A DNA stretch of 64,000 nucleotides from contig NZ_JACLHY010000010.1 in the NCBI RefSeq assembly GCF_014397245.1, positions 62,001 to 126,000 of the forward strand, given 5' to 3'. Shown one piece after another: positions 9,984 to 18,724 of this stretch. The notes beneath the pieces are model-generated. The model ran no database searches, was not told where the DNA came from, and saw only the letters and a list, made by a program, of their open reading frames with translations. The DNA comes from Arenibacter arenosicollis (GTDB taxonomy: Bacteria; Bacteroidota; Bacteroidia; Flavobacteriales; Flavobacteriaceae). Positions within the stretch are counted from its first letter, which is position 1, and the number at the start of each line of letters is the position of its first letter. The position numbers and the translations under genes are program-made.

Positions 9984-11246
9984 TTAAGTTCCCCGAATTA
10001 TACGCACTGGGTCTATGCGCTTAGCTTTATTGGAGGGTAGCCAGCCAGCAACAAAAGTAGAAATTAAAGCAAAGGAAATCCCAATTATATAATACCACAC
10101 ATTATAGTTAATGGGATAAGTGGTAATTGTAGGTAATGCTTCGGTTTCAAAGGCCACATTATCTATTAGTTTGGAAAGTACAAATCCAACTGCAAGTCCA
10201 AGAATACCACCTACGGTTCCTATGATCATGGCCTGACTCATAAAGATTAGCTGCACATCGGTACCCGAAAATCCAGTAGCCTTTAGAATGGCGATGTCCT
10301 TCATTTTCTCGTATATGAGCATATTAAGGATATTATAGATTCCAAAGCCCGCTACAATCAATAAGGTTATGGAAACGGCATAGGTAATTAGGTTCCGGAT
10401 ATTGGACCCCGTCTCAAATTGGGCGTTGGCCTCGTTTATACTGGTCGCCTTTACTTGGAACTGCTTTTCAAGGCCCTTTGCCATGGCCGTGGCAGCTTCG
10501 ATATCATTTAATTTTACATTTATATCCGTTACGTAGTTCTTTGCCTCTCCCAAAATACGCTGCACCGTCTTTAGATTGGCATAACTTTGAATATTATCTA
10601 TTTCCGCAATACCACTTTGATAAATCCCCACGATCTTTAGTGGAAACACATCTCCCCTAATTGTGCTAATCTGTACCCGATCCCCTTCTTTGAGCGACAT
10701 TTTTTTTGCTAGCCCTGCTCCCAAAAGAATTCCATTTTCGCTATTTTTTAAATCCTCCGGTGTACCCTGTATAATATAGTCGCCAATATTGGAAATTCGC
10801 GCTTCTTCCATAATATCCACACCAAGTAGATTACCCCCCAGTTCTATGGATCCGGAGAGATAAAAAATCTGTGCCCTTAGTTGGGGTGTGGCACCATATA
10901 CATTTTTGTCATTTTTTAAATAGTTAAGGATCGGCAGTCCATTGTGAATCTTCTTTTGACTTTGTTTGGGCTTTATGGAACTTACCACATTAAAGGCATC
11001 CTCAAATTCTTGGTACAGGGCAATAGGTTGCTTTTCCGAAGGCTCAATTTCATTGTAGATATGGATGTGCGGCGTTTGATTTAAAATAAGACTGTCCAGC
11101 ATTTCATTAAGTCCGGTCATAAAACTCACCAGGGTAATATAGGCCCCAATACCAAAGGTAACCCCCAAAGAAGCCGTGACCGTAGATTTCATCTTGGTCA
11201 ACAAATGGGTTTTGGCAATGTTCAATATGACTTTCCAATTGATCAT
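9984..11246 (-). CDS. ABC transporter permease (MacB/FtsX type)
   Basis: A 420-residue permease with the MacB topology: one N-terminal transmembrane segment (about residues 20-45), a large periplasmic MacB_PCD-like domain (about 50-270) and three C-terminal FtsX helices, the first at NLITYAVSITLLIVAGFGIY. The coupling segment EKMKDIAILKATGFS is typical of the family. Its start overlaps the adaptor gene's end by 4 nt, so the two are translationally coupled. It probably exports or extracts a substrate from the cell envelope together with the adaptor. Confidence 0.9.
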   Translation of the reverse strand: MINWKVILNIAKTHLLTKMKSTVTASLGVTFGIGAYITLVSFMTGLNEMLDSLILNQTPHIHIYNEIEPSEKQPIALYQEFEDAFNVVSSIKPKQSQKKIHNGLPILNYLKNDKNVYGATPQLRAQIFYLSGSIELGGNLLGVDIMEEARISNIGDYIIQGTPEDLKNSENGILLGAGLAKKMSLKEGDRVQISTIRGDVFPLKIVGIYQSGIAEIDNIQSYANLKTVQRILGEAKNYVTDINVKLNDIEAATAMAKGLEKQFQVKATSINEANAQFETGSNIRNLITYAVSITLLIVAGFGIYNILNMLIYEKMKDIAILKATGFSGTDVQLIFMSQAMIIGTVGGILGLAVGFVLSKLIDNVAFETEALPTITTYPINYNVWYYIIGISFALISTFVAGWLPSNKAKRIDPVRIIRGT

Positions 11247-12325
11247 TCCTCTGGTTTTAGGATTTCTGTACTCTCGTTAATGCCATCCAGGATTTCGACA
11301 CTATCCATATTTCTCAGTCCAATGACTACTTCCACCATACCGTTATGGGTCATCACCTTGTTCCCGTCTATTAAAAATTCCTTAGGAATGGTCAGGGCAC
11401 TTTCTTTTTCAGAAATAATAATATTCCCCTCCCCTGCCAAGCCAGGGTAAAGTGCTTTTGGAGGGTTGTCAAAAGTGGCCTCTGCCTTAAACGTCTGGGA
11501 ACGCTCGTCCTTTTTGGGATAAATCTTGCTTACTTTGGCTTCAAAAACCTCATCTCCATAGGCATCTAAGGTAATTAGGGCTTTTTGTCCCAAATTTAAT
11601 TTTACAATATCGACCTCATCTATCAACAATTCGATAATAAAATCAGAAGCACTACCTACCGCTGCCAAAGGTTCCATGGTACTGACGATTTCCCCTGGAT
11701 TTTTATAAAGGGCATAAACCTTTCCGTTTATTTTGCTTTTTAAGGTAAAATCTTGGTTAGAAATCTGGGAGGTAGTGTAATTGTTCAATGCTTGTTTAAC
11801 CTGTGTGGAGAGTTCGTTCTTGGTCTGAACGTACTTATTTTTAAGCTGCTTTAAATTATTCCCGGAAATTTCATACGCAAGTTTTCGGTTCTCGAACTGC
11901 ACTTTAGACCCAATATTCTGATCCCACAACCTCTTTTGCCTGAAATAATTCATGGAATCGTTTTTAAAGGATAAGGTTGCCGATTGGATCTCATCTTTCA
12001 ACGAACTCAATACTGCCGAGCTTCCATTATAATTTGCCTTTGCCAATTCCAAGGCCAAACGGGCATTATCCGAATTGATTTTCGGGGTATTATTAACTAT
12101 CTGAACAATTGGTGTTCCCTTCATTACCAAATCTCCTTCCTCCAACAAATTAAGATCCAAAATACCGCCTACAGGGGCATAGGCCTGATAAAGACTATCT
12201 GGTTGTACCGTTACCGACGCATATACCGATTCCGTTAAATGTTTTTTGGTAGGGAGTATCTTTTCTTGTTGGCTTCCACAGGATATGAAAAGAAAAAGAA
12301 AATTGATACAGAATAAATTCCTCAT
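11243..12325 (-). CDS. efflux periplasmic adaptor lipoprotein (HlyD/MacA type)
   Basis: A 360-residue adaptor. I chose the ATG at 12325 because it places a lipoprotein signal at the N-terminus (MRNLFCINFLFLFISCGSQ, lipobox ending at Cys); an upstream in-frame ATG at 12349 would add eight polar residues before it. A barrel-sandwich/lipoyl half (PVGGILDLNLLEEGDLVMKG) is followed by a long alpha-hairpin with coiled-coil character, then the second lipoyl half (KINGKVYALYKNPGEIVS) and a beta-barrel. It starts the operon adaptor-permease-ATPase. No TolC-like outer-membrane gene is present in the window. Confidence 0.88.
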   Translation of the reverse strand: MRNLFCINFLFLFISCGSQQEKILPTKKHLTESVYASVTVQPDSLYQAYAPVGGILDLNLLEEGDLVMKGTPIVQIVNNTPKINSDNARLALELAKANYNGSSAVLSSLKDEIQSATLSFKNDSMNYFRQKRLWDQNIGSKVQFENRKLAYEISGNNLKQLKNKYVQTKNELSTQVKQALNNYTTSQISNQDFTLKSKINGKVYALYKNPGEIVSTMEPLAAVGSASDFIIELLIDEVDIVKLNLGQKALITLDAYGDEVFEAKVSKIYPKKDERSQTFKAEATFDNPPKALYPGLAGEGNIIISEKESALTIPKEFLIDGNKVMTHNGMVEVVIGLRNMDSVEILDGINESTEILKPEE

Positions 12326-12708
12326 TGATATAAAATTAGGATAGTCCAAAATAAAGGGAATTTAACCATGGAGAATATGAGAAAAGTCATAAATGTGTTA
12401 ATCCTAAGGGTATTCCCAATTATTTCTTGAAAATTCCATCAAGAAAGTACATGACCTTGTAATTGGATACATTACAATTATTAAACATCTGATTCCATTT
12501 CCACAAGGCCGATTGACAATAATTCATTATAAACCAATAAAATTGACAGGATATAAACAGAAGGTACAATTTACCCACAGAAAAAGGACATCACCAAAAC
12601 GGGAATCTCAAACCCACCGTCTTGAAAATGTCCATTAACTTAAATTGGAAACAAAATCTTTTACCCTGTTCCCTATTTAATATAAGCTCAGGGCAATGTT
12701 CTTAACTC
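12326..12708. other. 383-bp intergenic region, no gene seen
   Basis: AT-rich spacer between two minus-strand genes. It must hold the promoter of the adaptor/ABC operon. I found no complete TGA-N6-TCA palindrome, no clear open reading frame and no strong hairpin. Confidence 0.4.
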
Positions 12709-13218
12709 TTATAGAAATTTTCCTGTTTCATCCAACTTTACCCTTAGCATTTTATCCCCATTTTCCAATTTTAGCTTATAGGTTTTATTAACCCCTTTGG
12801 CTTCGTTAAAAGAGACTACGTATATATCTTTCGTAATAGTCCATTCTGGAAAACGATCTAAAACCGCATTCTTTACCGTGGTGGGCAGGTTAATATCCTT
12901 AAACTTTTCAGCAGTACGTAGCAGCTTCCCATCACCATCATAGGCAGCCAGTATTTTACCTTCAGGAATAAAGAAAGTAATATTATAAAGGTCATAATCG
13001 TCCTGATAGTATTCCGAACTTTTAACATCATAGGATGCTACCTTTTGCTGCAAAAGCTTCACTGGTATCGAGGCCAACTCTTGGGTATTTACATTGTTCA
13101 GATACTTATAGTTCGTAGCATAAACGGTTACCTCCGATAGCTCCACTGTTGGAATAATTTGAGAAAAGGCTTGGGTGGTTAGTCCAAAAGCTAATAAACC
13201 TAATAGAATTTTTTTCAT
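12709..13218 (-). CDS. secreted PepSY-like domain protein
   Basis: A 169-residue protein with a clear Sec signal peptide (MKKILLGLLAFGLTTQAFSQ), which is why I prefer the ATG at 13218 over an in-frame ATG at 13272. The mature part resembles the PepSY-like/DUF2874 group: AAYDGDGKLLRTAEKFKDI then LPTTVKNAVLDRFPEWTI, a pattern repeated in many Bacteroidota periplasmic proteins. Role unknown. A perfect palindrome ATGACTTAAGTCAT lies upstream, with a weak −7 box (TACTTTCA) at the standard spacing. The predicted transcript start near 13273 gives a leader of about 55 nt and supports the shorter start. Confidence 0.72.
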   Translation of the reverse strand: MKKILLGLLAFGLTTQAFSQIIPTVELSEVTVYATNYKYLNNVNTQELASIPVKLLQQKVASYDVKSSEYYQDDYDLYNITFFIPEGKILAAYDGDGKLLRTAEKFKDINLPTTVKNAVLDRFPEWTITKDIYVVSFNEAKGVNKTYKLKLENGDKMLRVKLDETGKFL

Positions 13219-13277
13219 GATCAATAAATTTAGATTAATAATTAGTGTTCGCATGAACGTAGTATTGTTCATGCTTT

Positions 13278-13320
13278 TGAAAGTACCTCACTTTAATAGC
13301 TACTACAATGACTTAAGTCA
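13278..13320 (-). promoter_or_regulatory. Crp/Fnr-type site plus −7 box, PepSY-like gene
   Basis: The palindrome TGACTTAAGTCA at 13309-13320 is flanked by A and T, giving 14 symmetric bases. On the minus strand TACTTTCA (13285-13278) starts 29.5 bp from its centre. This box is one of the weaker matches to TAnnTTTG (4 of 6 fixed bases). Confidence 0.6.
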
Positions 13321-13367
13321 TTCTGTCACTATTAGTTAAGAAAATACCTACATTCAGAAATTACAAC

Positions 13368-13410
13368 TGACCAATATCATATTATACCCAAAAAGAAGGA
13401 ACTAGATTTG
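13368..13410 (+). promoter_or_regulatory. Crp/Fnr-type site plus −7 box, flavin-binding stress gene
   Basis: TGACCAATATCA at 13368-13379 is followed by a full-consensus −7 box TAGATTTG at 13403-13410, starting 29.5 bp from the palindrome centre. The predicted transcript start is near 13415. It lies 48 bp from the divergent-facing site for the PepSY-like gene, so each divergent gene here appears to have its own site. Confidence 0.78.
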
Positions 13411-13496
13411 ATCTAATCATGCTTGGATGGGAATATTTTAGAGAATATTCTCTTCAAAATTTTCTAAGGAAGTATATAAATTATTTAAAAAGGAAT

Positions 13497-13949
13497 ATGA
13501 CAAATTTAACCACTAGCGAGAGTATTCGTTTACTTAAGGATAATTACACGGGTCACTTGGGATACATAACCCAAGATCAACCTTTTGTACTTCCTATCAC
13601 CTATTATTATGATAAGGAAGATCACTCAATAATAAGTTATTCCGCGGATGGCCATAAGATAGAGGCCATGCGAAAAAACAATGCGGTTTCCCTGTTAGTG
13701 GAGGAAATAAAATCAATAAACAACTGGCAATCCGTTTTGGCCCATGGAACTTATGAAGAACTTAAGGGTACCGATGCCAAGTTTAAATTGCATCAATTTA
13801 CGGAGGGGGTCAAAAGCCTTATCCTTGCCAAGGAGCATAGAGAAACAGAATTTATTAGTGAATTTTCCAGCAAATTGTACTCTAGGGGAATCCCAACCGT
13901 CTACCGTATTAAAATTTTAGAGATTACTGGAAAAAGAAAAGAGACCTAG
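13497..13949 (+). CDS. pyridoxamine 5'-phosphate oxidase-like FMN-binding protein (NimA-like)
   Basis: A 150-residue split-barrel protein of the pyridoxamine-phosphate-oxidase-like family (Pyridox_ox_2). The segment YTGHLGYITQDQPFVLPITY followed by HKIEAMRKNNAVSLLVEEI matches NimA-type flavin-binding proteins, which reduce small redox-active compounds. I prefer the ATG at 13497 (MTNLTTSESIRLL), preceded by AAAAAGGAAT, over an in-frame ATG at 13419 that would lie only about 4 nt after the predicted transcript start. It is the first gene before PEP synthase and has a strong regulon-type promoter. Flavin-binding nitroreductase-like proteins are also found in the mycobacterial DosR regulon. Confidence 0.8.
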   Translation: MTNLTTSESIRLLKDNYTGHLGYITQDQPFVLPITYYYDKEDHSIISYSADGHKIEAMRKNNAVSLLVEEIKSINNWQSVLAHGTYEELKGTDAKFKLHQFTEGVKSLILAKEHRETEFISEFSSKLYSRGIPTVYRIKILEITGKRKET

Positions 13950-14051
13950 AATATAAAACCCGCAGGTCGGTTCCCCTATTTTTCCAGCTATTTGTAATTA
14001 GCTGTACATTCTTGTATAAGTAATTTCAAGAAACCATTTATTGCATTGGTG

Positions 14052-16460
14052 ATGAAAAACTACATAAGACACTTTAACGAAATAGACATAAGCAATATTC
14101 CAGAAGTGGGAGGTAAAAATGCTTCATTGGGTGAAATGTATCAAAAACTGACTTCGAAGGGAGTTCAAGTTCCTGATGGGTTTGCCACTACTTCGGAAGC
14201 TTATTGGCTCTTTTTAAAGGAGGCAGGGTTAAAGGACTTCATTTTCATGGAAATGGAAAAATTGGATAAAAAAGATTTTTCCAATTTGAGGGAAGTTGGA
14301 ACCGCTATACGGAACAAAATTGCCAAAGCACAATTTCCTGAGGCCATTAAAACTTCCGTTGAAAAAGGATACATCACTATGGTGAAGAAATATGGACCTG
14401 AAATCTCCTTGGCCGTCCGCAGTAGTGCTACGGCAGAGGATCTTCCCAATGCCAGTTTTGCAGGGCAACAGGAAACCTATCTTAACGTGAGGGGTTTTGA
14501 TGAATTGATTGCTGCCTCTCATAAATGTTATGCATCATTGTTTACCGATAGAGCCATTAAATACCGAGAAGACAATAATTTTGACCAGACCACCGTAGCC
14601 CTATCCATAGGTATCCAATTAATGGTACGCTCAGATTTGGCCAGTTCAGGTGTAAATTTCACCTTAGATCCGGACAGTGGTTTTGATCAGGTAGTTCTTA
14701 TATCCAGCATATGGGGTCTAGGGGAAAATATTGTACAAGGCAGTGTAAATCCGGACGAATACTTCGTTTTTAAACCCAGTGTAAAAAAGGGCATACGCCA
14801 ACCCATAATTTCAAGAAAATTGGGAAGCAAGGAAAAAACAATGATCTATGACACTTCGGGCAGTGGCACCCTTAACCTGAATACCAAAATAGAAAAACAG
14901 GAACAATTTGTACTTACGGAGCCTGAGGTAATTAAACTGGCTGAATGGGCCATAATCATTGAGGAGCATTATGGACGTCCAATGGATATAGAATGGGCCA
15001 AGGACGGATTGACCAATGAACTGTTCATTGTACAAGCAAGACCCGAAACCGTGCAAAGTGCAAAAAAGAACAAGCTTAGAATTGCAACCTATACCCTACT
15101 CGAAAAAAGTAGGGAAATTACGAGCGGTATGGGTCTGGGCAACAAAATATCCGCTGGGAAAGCACGGATTATCCATAGTCCACTAGAATCCGATAAGCTA
15201 CAACCAGGAGAAATTCTTGTAACAGAAAAGACCGATCCCGATTGGGATCCCATTCTTAAAAAGGCGGCCGGTATTATTACCGACCAAGGTGGACGAACAA
15301 GTCACGCTGCCATTGTTGCCCGAGAGGTTGGCGCGGCAGCTATTGTGGGTACACTAAATGCCACTAAAACGATAACTGATGGCCAATATATTACCATCTC
15401 CTGTGCGGATGGGGATACCGGGGTAGTCTACGAAGGAATACTAAAATGGGATGAAAAAGTGGTGGATACCACAACATTGAAAAAACCATCAACCCAACCC
15501 ATGCTTATTCTGGCAGATCCGGAGCAGGCCTTCAAGCTGTCGTTTTATCCAACTGCCGGCGTTGGTCTGATGCGGTTGGAATTTGTGATCAACAATTCCA
15601 TCCAAATCCATCCCATGGCCCTAAAACGTTTTGATACTTTAAAAGATGTATCAGCCAAAAAGCTAATTGATAAACTAACCCACCACTACCCTGACAAGGC
15701 CGATTATTTTGTACATAAACTGGCAGAGGGCATTGCTACCATATCGGCAGCCTTTTACCCCAAAGATGTTATTGTGCGTACCAGTGATTTCAAATCCAAT
15801 GAATACGCCAATTTAATAGGAGGTAAGGAATTTGAGCCAATTGAGTCCAACCCTATGATCGGTTTTCGGGGAGCGTCTCGTTATTATCATCCCAAATACC
15901 AGGAGGCATTTGAGTTGGAATGCAAGGCTATGAAAATGGTTAGGGAAGACATGGGTTTTAACAATGTAAAGATCATGATTCCCTTTTGTCGTACTCTTAA
16001 GGAAGCTGAAAAAGTGGTTGGTATTATGGAAGATTATGGATTAAAAAGGGGAGAAAACGGCCTACAACTGTATATGATGACCGAAATTCCCAACAACGTA
16101 ATTCTCGCTGAGGAGTTTTCACAATTTTTTGATGGCTTCTCTATAGGCTCCAACGATCTTACCCAATTGACCTTGGGGGTGGACCGCGATTCAGAGCTCC
16201 TAAGCGATATTTTTGACCCCAAAGATCCGGGAGTAAAAAAAATGATCGCAATGGTCATCGCCTCGGCCCGTAAAACCAACACAAAAATTGGACTCTGTGG
16301 ACAGGCACCAAGTGATTATCCCGAGTTTGCCCAATTTCTTGTAGAACAAAGAATCAACTCCATATCCTTTAACCCTGATGCACTTATCGCTGGAATTAAA
16401 AATATAAATACGGCTGAGGAAAGTAAGATCAGCTTTGGAATGGCGGAAAGTAGTAATTGA
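14052..16460 (+). CDS. ppsA: phosphoenolpyruvate synthase
   Basis: An 802-residue enzyme converting pyruvate, ATP and water to PEP, AMP and phosphate. The N-terminal ATP-grasp-like domain has GGKNASLGEMY and AVRSSATAEDLPNASFAGQQ. The swivelling phosphohistidine domain has GGRTSHAAIVAREVG, whose His carries the phosphate. The C-terminal TIM barrel ends with GLCGQAPSDYPEFAQFL, including the catalytic Cys. All expected motifs are present at the usual length. ATG 14052 is preferred; an in-frame ATG two codons earlier (14046) is equally possible. The 102-bp gap after the flavin-binding gene has no TGA-N6-TCA, so it may be read from that gene's promoter. It would reverse the pyruvate end of glycolysis. 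Confidence 0.93.
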   Translation: MKNYIRHFNEIDISNIPEVGGKNASLGEMYQKLTSKGVQVPDGFATTSEAYWLFLKEAGLKDFIFMEMEKLDKKDFSNLREVGTAIRNKIAKAQFPEAIKTSVEKGYITMVKKYGPEISLAVRSSATAEDLPNASFAGQQETYLNVRGFDELIAASHKCYASLFTDRAIKYREDNNFDQTTVALSIGIQLMVRSDLASSGVNFTLDPDSGFDQVVLISSIWGLGENIVQGSVNPDEYFVFKPSVKKGIRQPIISRKLGSKEKTMIYDTSGSGTLNLNTKIEKQEQFVLTEPEVIKLAEWAIIIEEHYGRPMDIEWAKDGLTNELFIVQARPETVQSAKKNKLRIATYTLLEKSREITSGMGLGNKISAGKARIIHSPLESDKLQPGEILVTEKTDPDWDPILKKAAGIITDQGGRTSHAAIVAREVGAAAIVGTLNATKTITDGQYITISCADGDTGVVYEGILKWDEKVVDTTTLKKPSTQPMLILADPEQAFKLSFYPTAGVGLMRLEFVINNSIQIHPMALKRFDTLKDVSAKKLIDKLTHHYPDKADYFVHKLAEGIATISAAFYPKDVIVRTSDFKSNEYANLIGGKEFEPIESNPMIGFRGASRYYHPKYQEAFELECKAMKMVREDMGFNNVKIMIPFCRTLKEAEKVVGIMEDYGLKRGENGLQLYMMTEIPNNVILAEEFSQFFDGFSIGSNDLTQLTLGVDRDSELLSDIFDPKDPGVKKMIAMVIASARKTNTKIGLCGQAPSDYPEFAQFLVEQRINSISFNPDALIAGIKNINTAEESKISFGMAESSN

Positions 16461-16680
16461 ATTTACAGCCAAAAGTCAAGGATCCATAATCAATATTTAA
16501 ACTTAATTATTTGTAATTCCCCAATTGACTAAACTTATAAAATGGGTTAAAATCTGCACAAAAATATTTTACATTTTTATCCTTAGAATTTCACTGACTG
16601 GATCCAATTATTCCGTAACTTAGATATTGGAACAACAAGGTACGTTCCCACTTCCCCTTCCAATCTTAAATTTGTAACGT

Positions 16681-17247
16681 ATGCAAAGAAACAGCTTCAT
16701 TGCAGCCCTATCTGCACTCGCCACTCTTCCTTTAATATCATTTTCTTCTTTGGATAAAGTAATAAAAAGAAAGACCAAGGGCTTTAAAATTAATGCAGGG
16801 GAAGGAAGAATACATGGCCATATAAAACTAAAGGGCGTAAATTCCAATATAATGGATGTGAAAATATCCGGTAGTGATAATGATAATGACCTAGCTATAT
16901 TTGAACAAACTTCCCTTACCCAAGGTAAAGGCACTCCATTGCATATACACCCCCGGCAGGACGAAATATTCTATGTCCTTGAAGGAGCATATTATTTTAA
17001 GGTCGGGGACGAAACCTATAATCTTACGATTGGCGATAGTATATATCTCCCAAGAAAAGTTCCACATGCCTGGACTCAAGTATCTAAGAAAGGTAAGATG
17101 CTAGTAATTTTTCAGCCAGCTGGCAAAATGGAGAATTTTTTTGTTTCCATGGCAGCATTGGATCACGAGCCTAGTCCAGAAGAGATTGCGCAACTATTTG
17201 CAGAAAATGAAATGCAGGTTGTGGGGCCTCCCTTGAAAATCGATTGA
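16681..17247 (+). CDS. exported cupin-domain protein
   Basis: A 188-residue protein with a short hydrophobic signal-like N-terminus (MQRNSFIAALSALATLPLIS). The single cupin domain has motif 1, TPLHIHPRQDEIFYVLEG, with two His and a Glu as metal ligands, and motif 2, GDSIYLPRKVPHAW, with the third His. It could be a small metal-dependent dioxygenase, isomerase or a sugar-binding cupin; the substrate is not readable. A full TAAATTTG box at 16667-16674 lies so close to the ATG that transcription from it would give an almost leaderless mRNA. Confidence 0.8.
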   Translation: MQRNSFIAALSALATLPLISFSSLDKVIKRKTKGFKINAGEGRIHGHIKLKGVNSNIMDVKISGSDNDNDLAIFEQTSLTQGKGTPLHIHPRQDEIFYVLEGAYYFKVGDETYNLTIGDSIYLPRKVPHAWTQVSKKGKMLVIFQPAGKMENFFVSMAALDHEPSPEEIAQLFAENEMQVVGPPLKID

Positions 17248-17696
17248 TTCATCCACCAAGACATTGGGACAAATTGAAAAATATTCTACTTATTGCCTGT
17301 ACAGCTTTATATAGAAGCATAGTCCGTGACTTTCTTTACAGTATAATATTGATATTACCAAACGCATGATGACTTATATCATGTTACCTAAGCTTCATAA
17401 ATACTTCCTTTGTGATTATAATTAGAACACCGTATCGTGTTCCGTAATCCAATCTTATTCAAACAAGGATTAAGAATCCCGATTTTATTGAAAAAGGACT
17501 TTCCTGTAAAATAAAGGGGTTTTTAAACCCAATGAAAATAGAAAAACATATGTTAAAAACATGGAACATCCCATTTTGTAACGGCAATTCATGTGCCCAC
17601 TGATTTGGATCTAAGGAAAACCCTCGAATTGGTGCTTGCCAATTGTTGCAAAATCTAAATTAATTGAAACGTGAATAATTATAAACTCCGACTAAC
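17248..17696 (+). promoter_or_regulatory. long regulatory leader upstream of pfkB
   Basis: The palindrome TGACTTATATCA at 17370-17381 is followed at the standard 29.5-bp offset by TTCCTTTG (17405-17412), one mismatch from TAnnTTTG. The predicted transcript start near 17417 leaves a leader of about 280 nt before pfkB, far longer than the 10-130 nt at most other sites. The leader holds a short inverted repeat GGGTTT-TT-AAACCC (17517-17530) and a possible 23-codon reading frame. I cannot identify a known riboswitch. Confidence 0.6.
17532..17603 (+). CDS. possible 23-residue leader peptide before pfkB
   Basis: An ATG at 17532 opens a 23-codon frame ending in TGA. The peptide starts MKIEKHMLKTWNIPF and ends CNGNSCAH, with two cysteines. 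It sits inside the predicted pfkB leader, directly after the GGGTTT/AAACCC repeat. No homologue is recognised. It may be a chance reading frame. Confidence 0.2.
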   Translation: MKIEKHMLKTWNIPFCNGNSCAH

Positions 17697-18638
17697 ATGC
17701 GTAAAAAAATAGTAACACTTACCTTAAATCCCGTATTGGACAAAAGCGTTACAGTAGCTGGCATTAGCCCCAACACGAAACTTCGTTGTACTGCTCCAAC
17801 TTACGATGCGGGTGGAGGTGGCATAAATGTATCCCGTGCCGTTAAAAAATTGGGAATGGATTCACTCTGTATATATCTGGCAGGCGGTTCTACCGGAGAA
17901 CATTTAAAGCAGCTTTTGGACAAGGCAGGTATTGACCAATTAGCGATTCCCATTAAGGGATGGACACGCGATAATCTTGCTGTTACAGATACTACTACCA
18001 ATTTACAATATCGTTTTGGGGTACCGGGGCCACAGGTTGAAAAAAAGGAATGGGAAGATGTATTGGAAATATTGGAAAAAAATTTAAATGAAGAAGATTA
18101 TTTAGTGGCCAGTGGTAAATTACCGCCTGGAATGCACGATGATTTTTATGTACAAGTAGCCGAAGTGGCCAAAAAGAAAAAGTCAAGGTTTGTACTGGAC
18201 ACTTCGGGTGAGGCATTGGTAAAGGCTACTAAATCCAAAGTTTTTATGCTGAAACCCAATTTGGGCGAGCTAAGCTCCTTATGCGGGGTAAAATCCATAT
18301 CCGCTATGGAACTGGAAAAACTTGCCAAAAAGTTTTTGAATGAGCATGATTGTGAGGTACTGGTGGTCTCTTTGGGGGCAAAAGGAGCCTTATTGGCAAC
18401 TAAAAACCTAATGGAGCATATTCCCGCTCCCACTGTCCTGCAAAAAAGTACCATTGGAGCAGGTGATAGTATGGTGGCCGGTATGATAGTGAGTCTGCTT
18501 CAGGGCAAAACCTATAGTGAGATGGCAAAGTATGGTGTAGCCTGCGGTACTGCAGCTACCATGCATGAAGGTACTCAACTGTGCAATAAAAACGATGCGG
18601 ATAATTTGTACCAATGGGTTCTTAAAACACAAAAGTAA
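17697..18638 (+). CDS. pfkB: 6-phosphofructokinase of the PfkB/1-PFK family
   Basis: A 313-residue ribokinase-fold sugar kinase. The N-terminus TLTLNPVLDKSVTV with DAGGGGINVSRAVKKLG is the signature of the hexose-phosphate branch (PfkB, FruK, LacC). The C-terminal GAGDSMVAGM holds the catalytic Asp and the anion hole. With glucokinase next door it most likely phosphorylates fructose 6-phosphate, although tagatose or fructose 1-phosphate activity cannot be excluded. It is 86 bp upstream of glucokinase and probably co-transcribed. Control appears to come from the palindrome at 17370-17381. PfkB is a hallmark of the mycobacterial DosR regulon. Confidence 0.88.
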   Translation: MRKKIVTLTLNPVLDKSVTVAGISPNTKLRCTAPTYDAGGGGINVSRAVKKLGMDSLCIYLAGGSTGEHLKQLLDKAGIDQLAIPIKGWTRDNLAVTDTTTNLQYRFGVPGPQVEKKEWEDVLEILEKNLNEEDYLVASGKLPPGMHDDFYVQVAEVAKKKKSRFVLDTSGEALVKATKSKVFMLKPNLGELSSLCGVKSISAMELEKLAKKFLNEHDCEVLVVSLGAKGALLATKNLMEHIPAPTVLQKSTIGAGDSMVAGMIVSLLQGKTYSEMAKYGVACGTAATMHEGTQLCNKNDADNLYQWVLKTQK

Positions 18639-18724
18639 ACCAGTAAGAAGTGGATAAATTGCTACATCCAATTCAGAACATTAATATGGACAAGTACATA
18701 GTCATTGCATAAAAGATTCCTACC

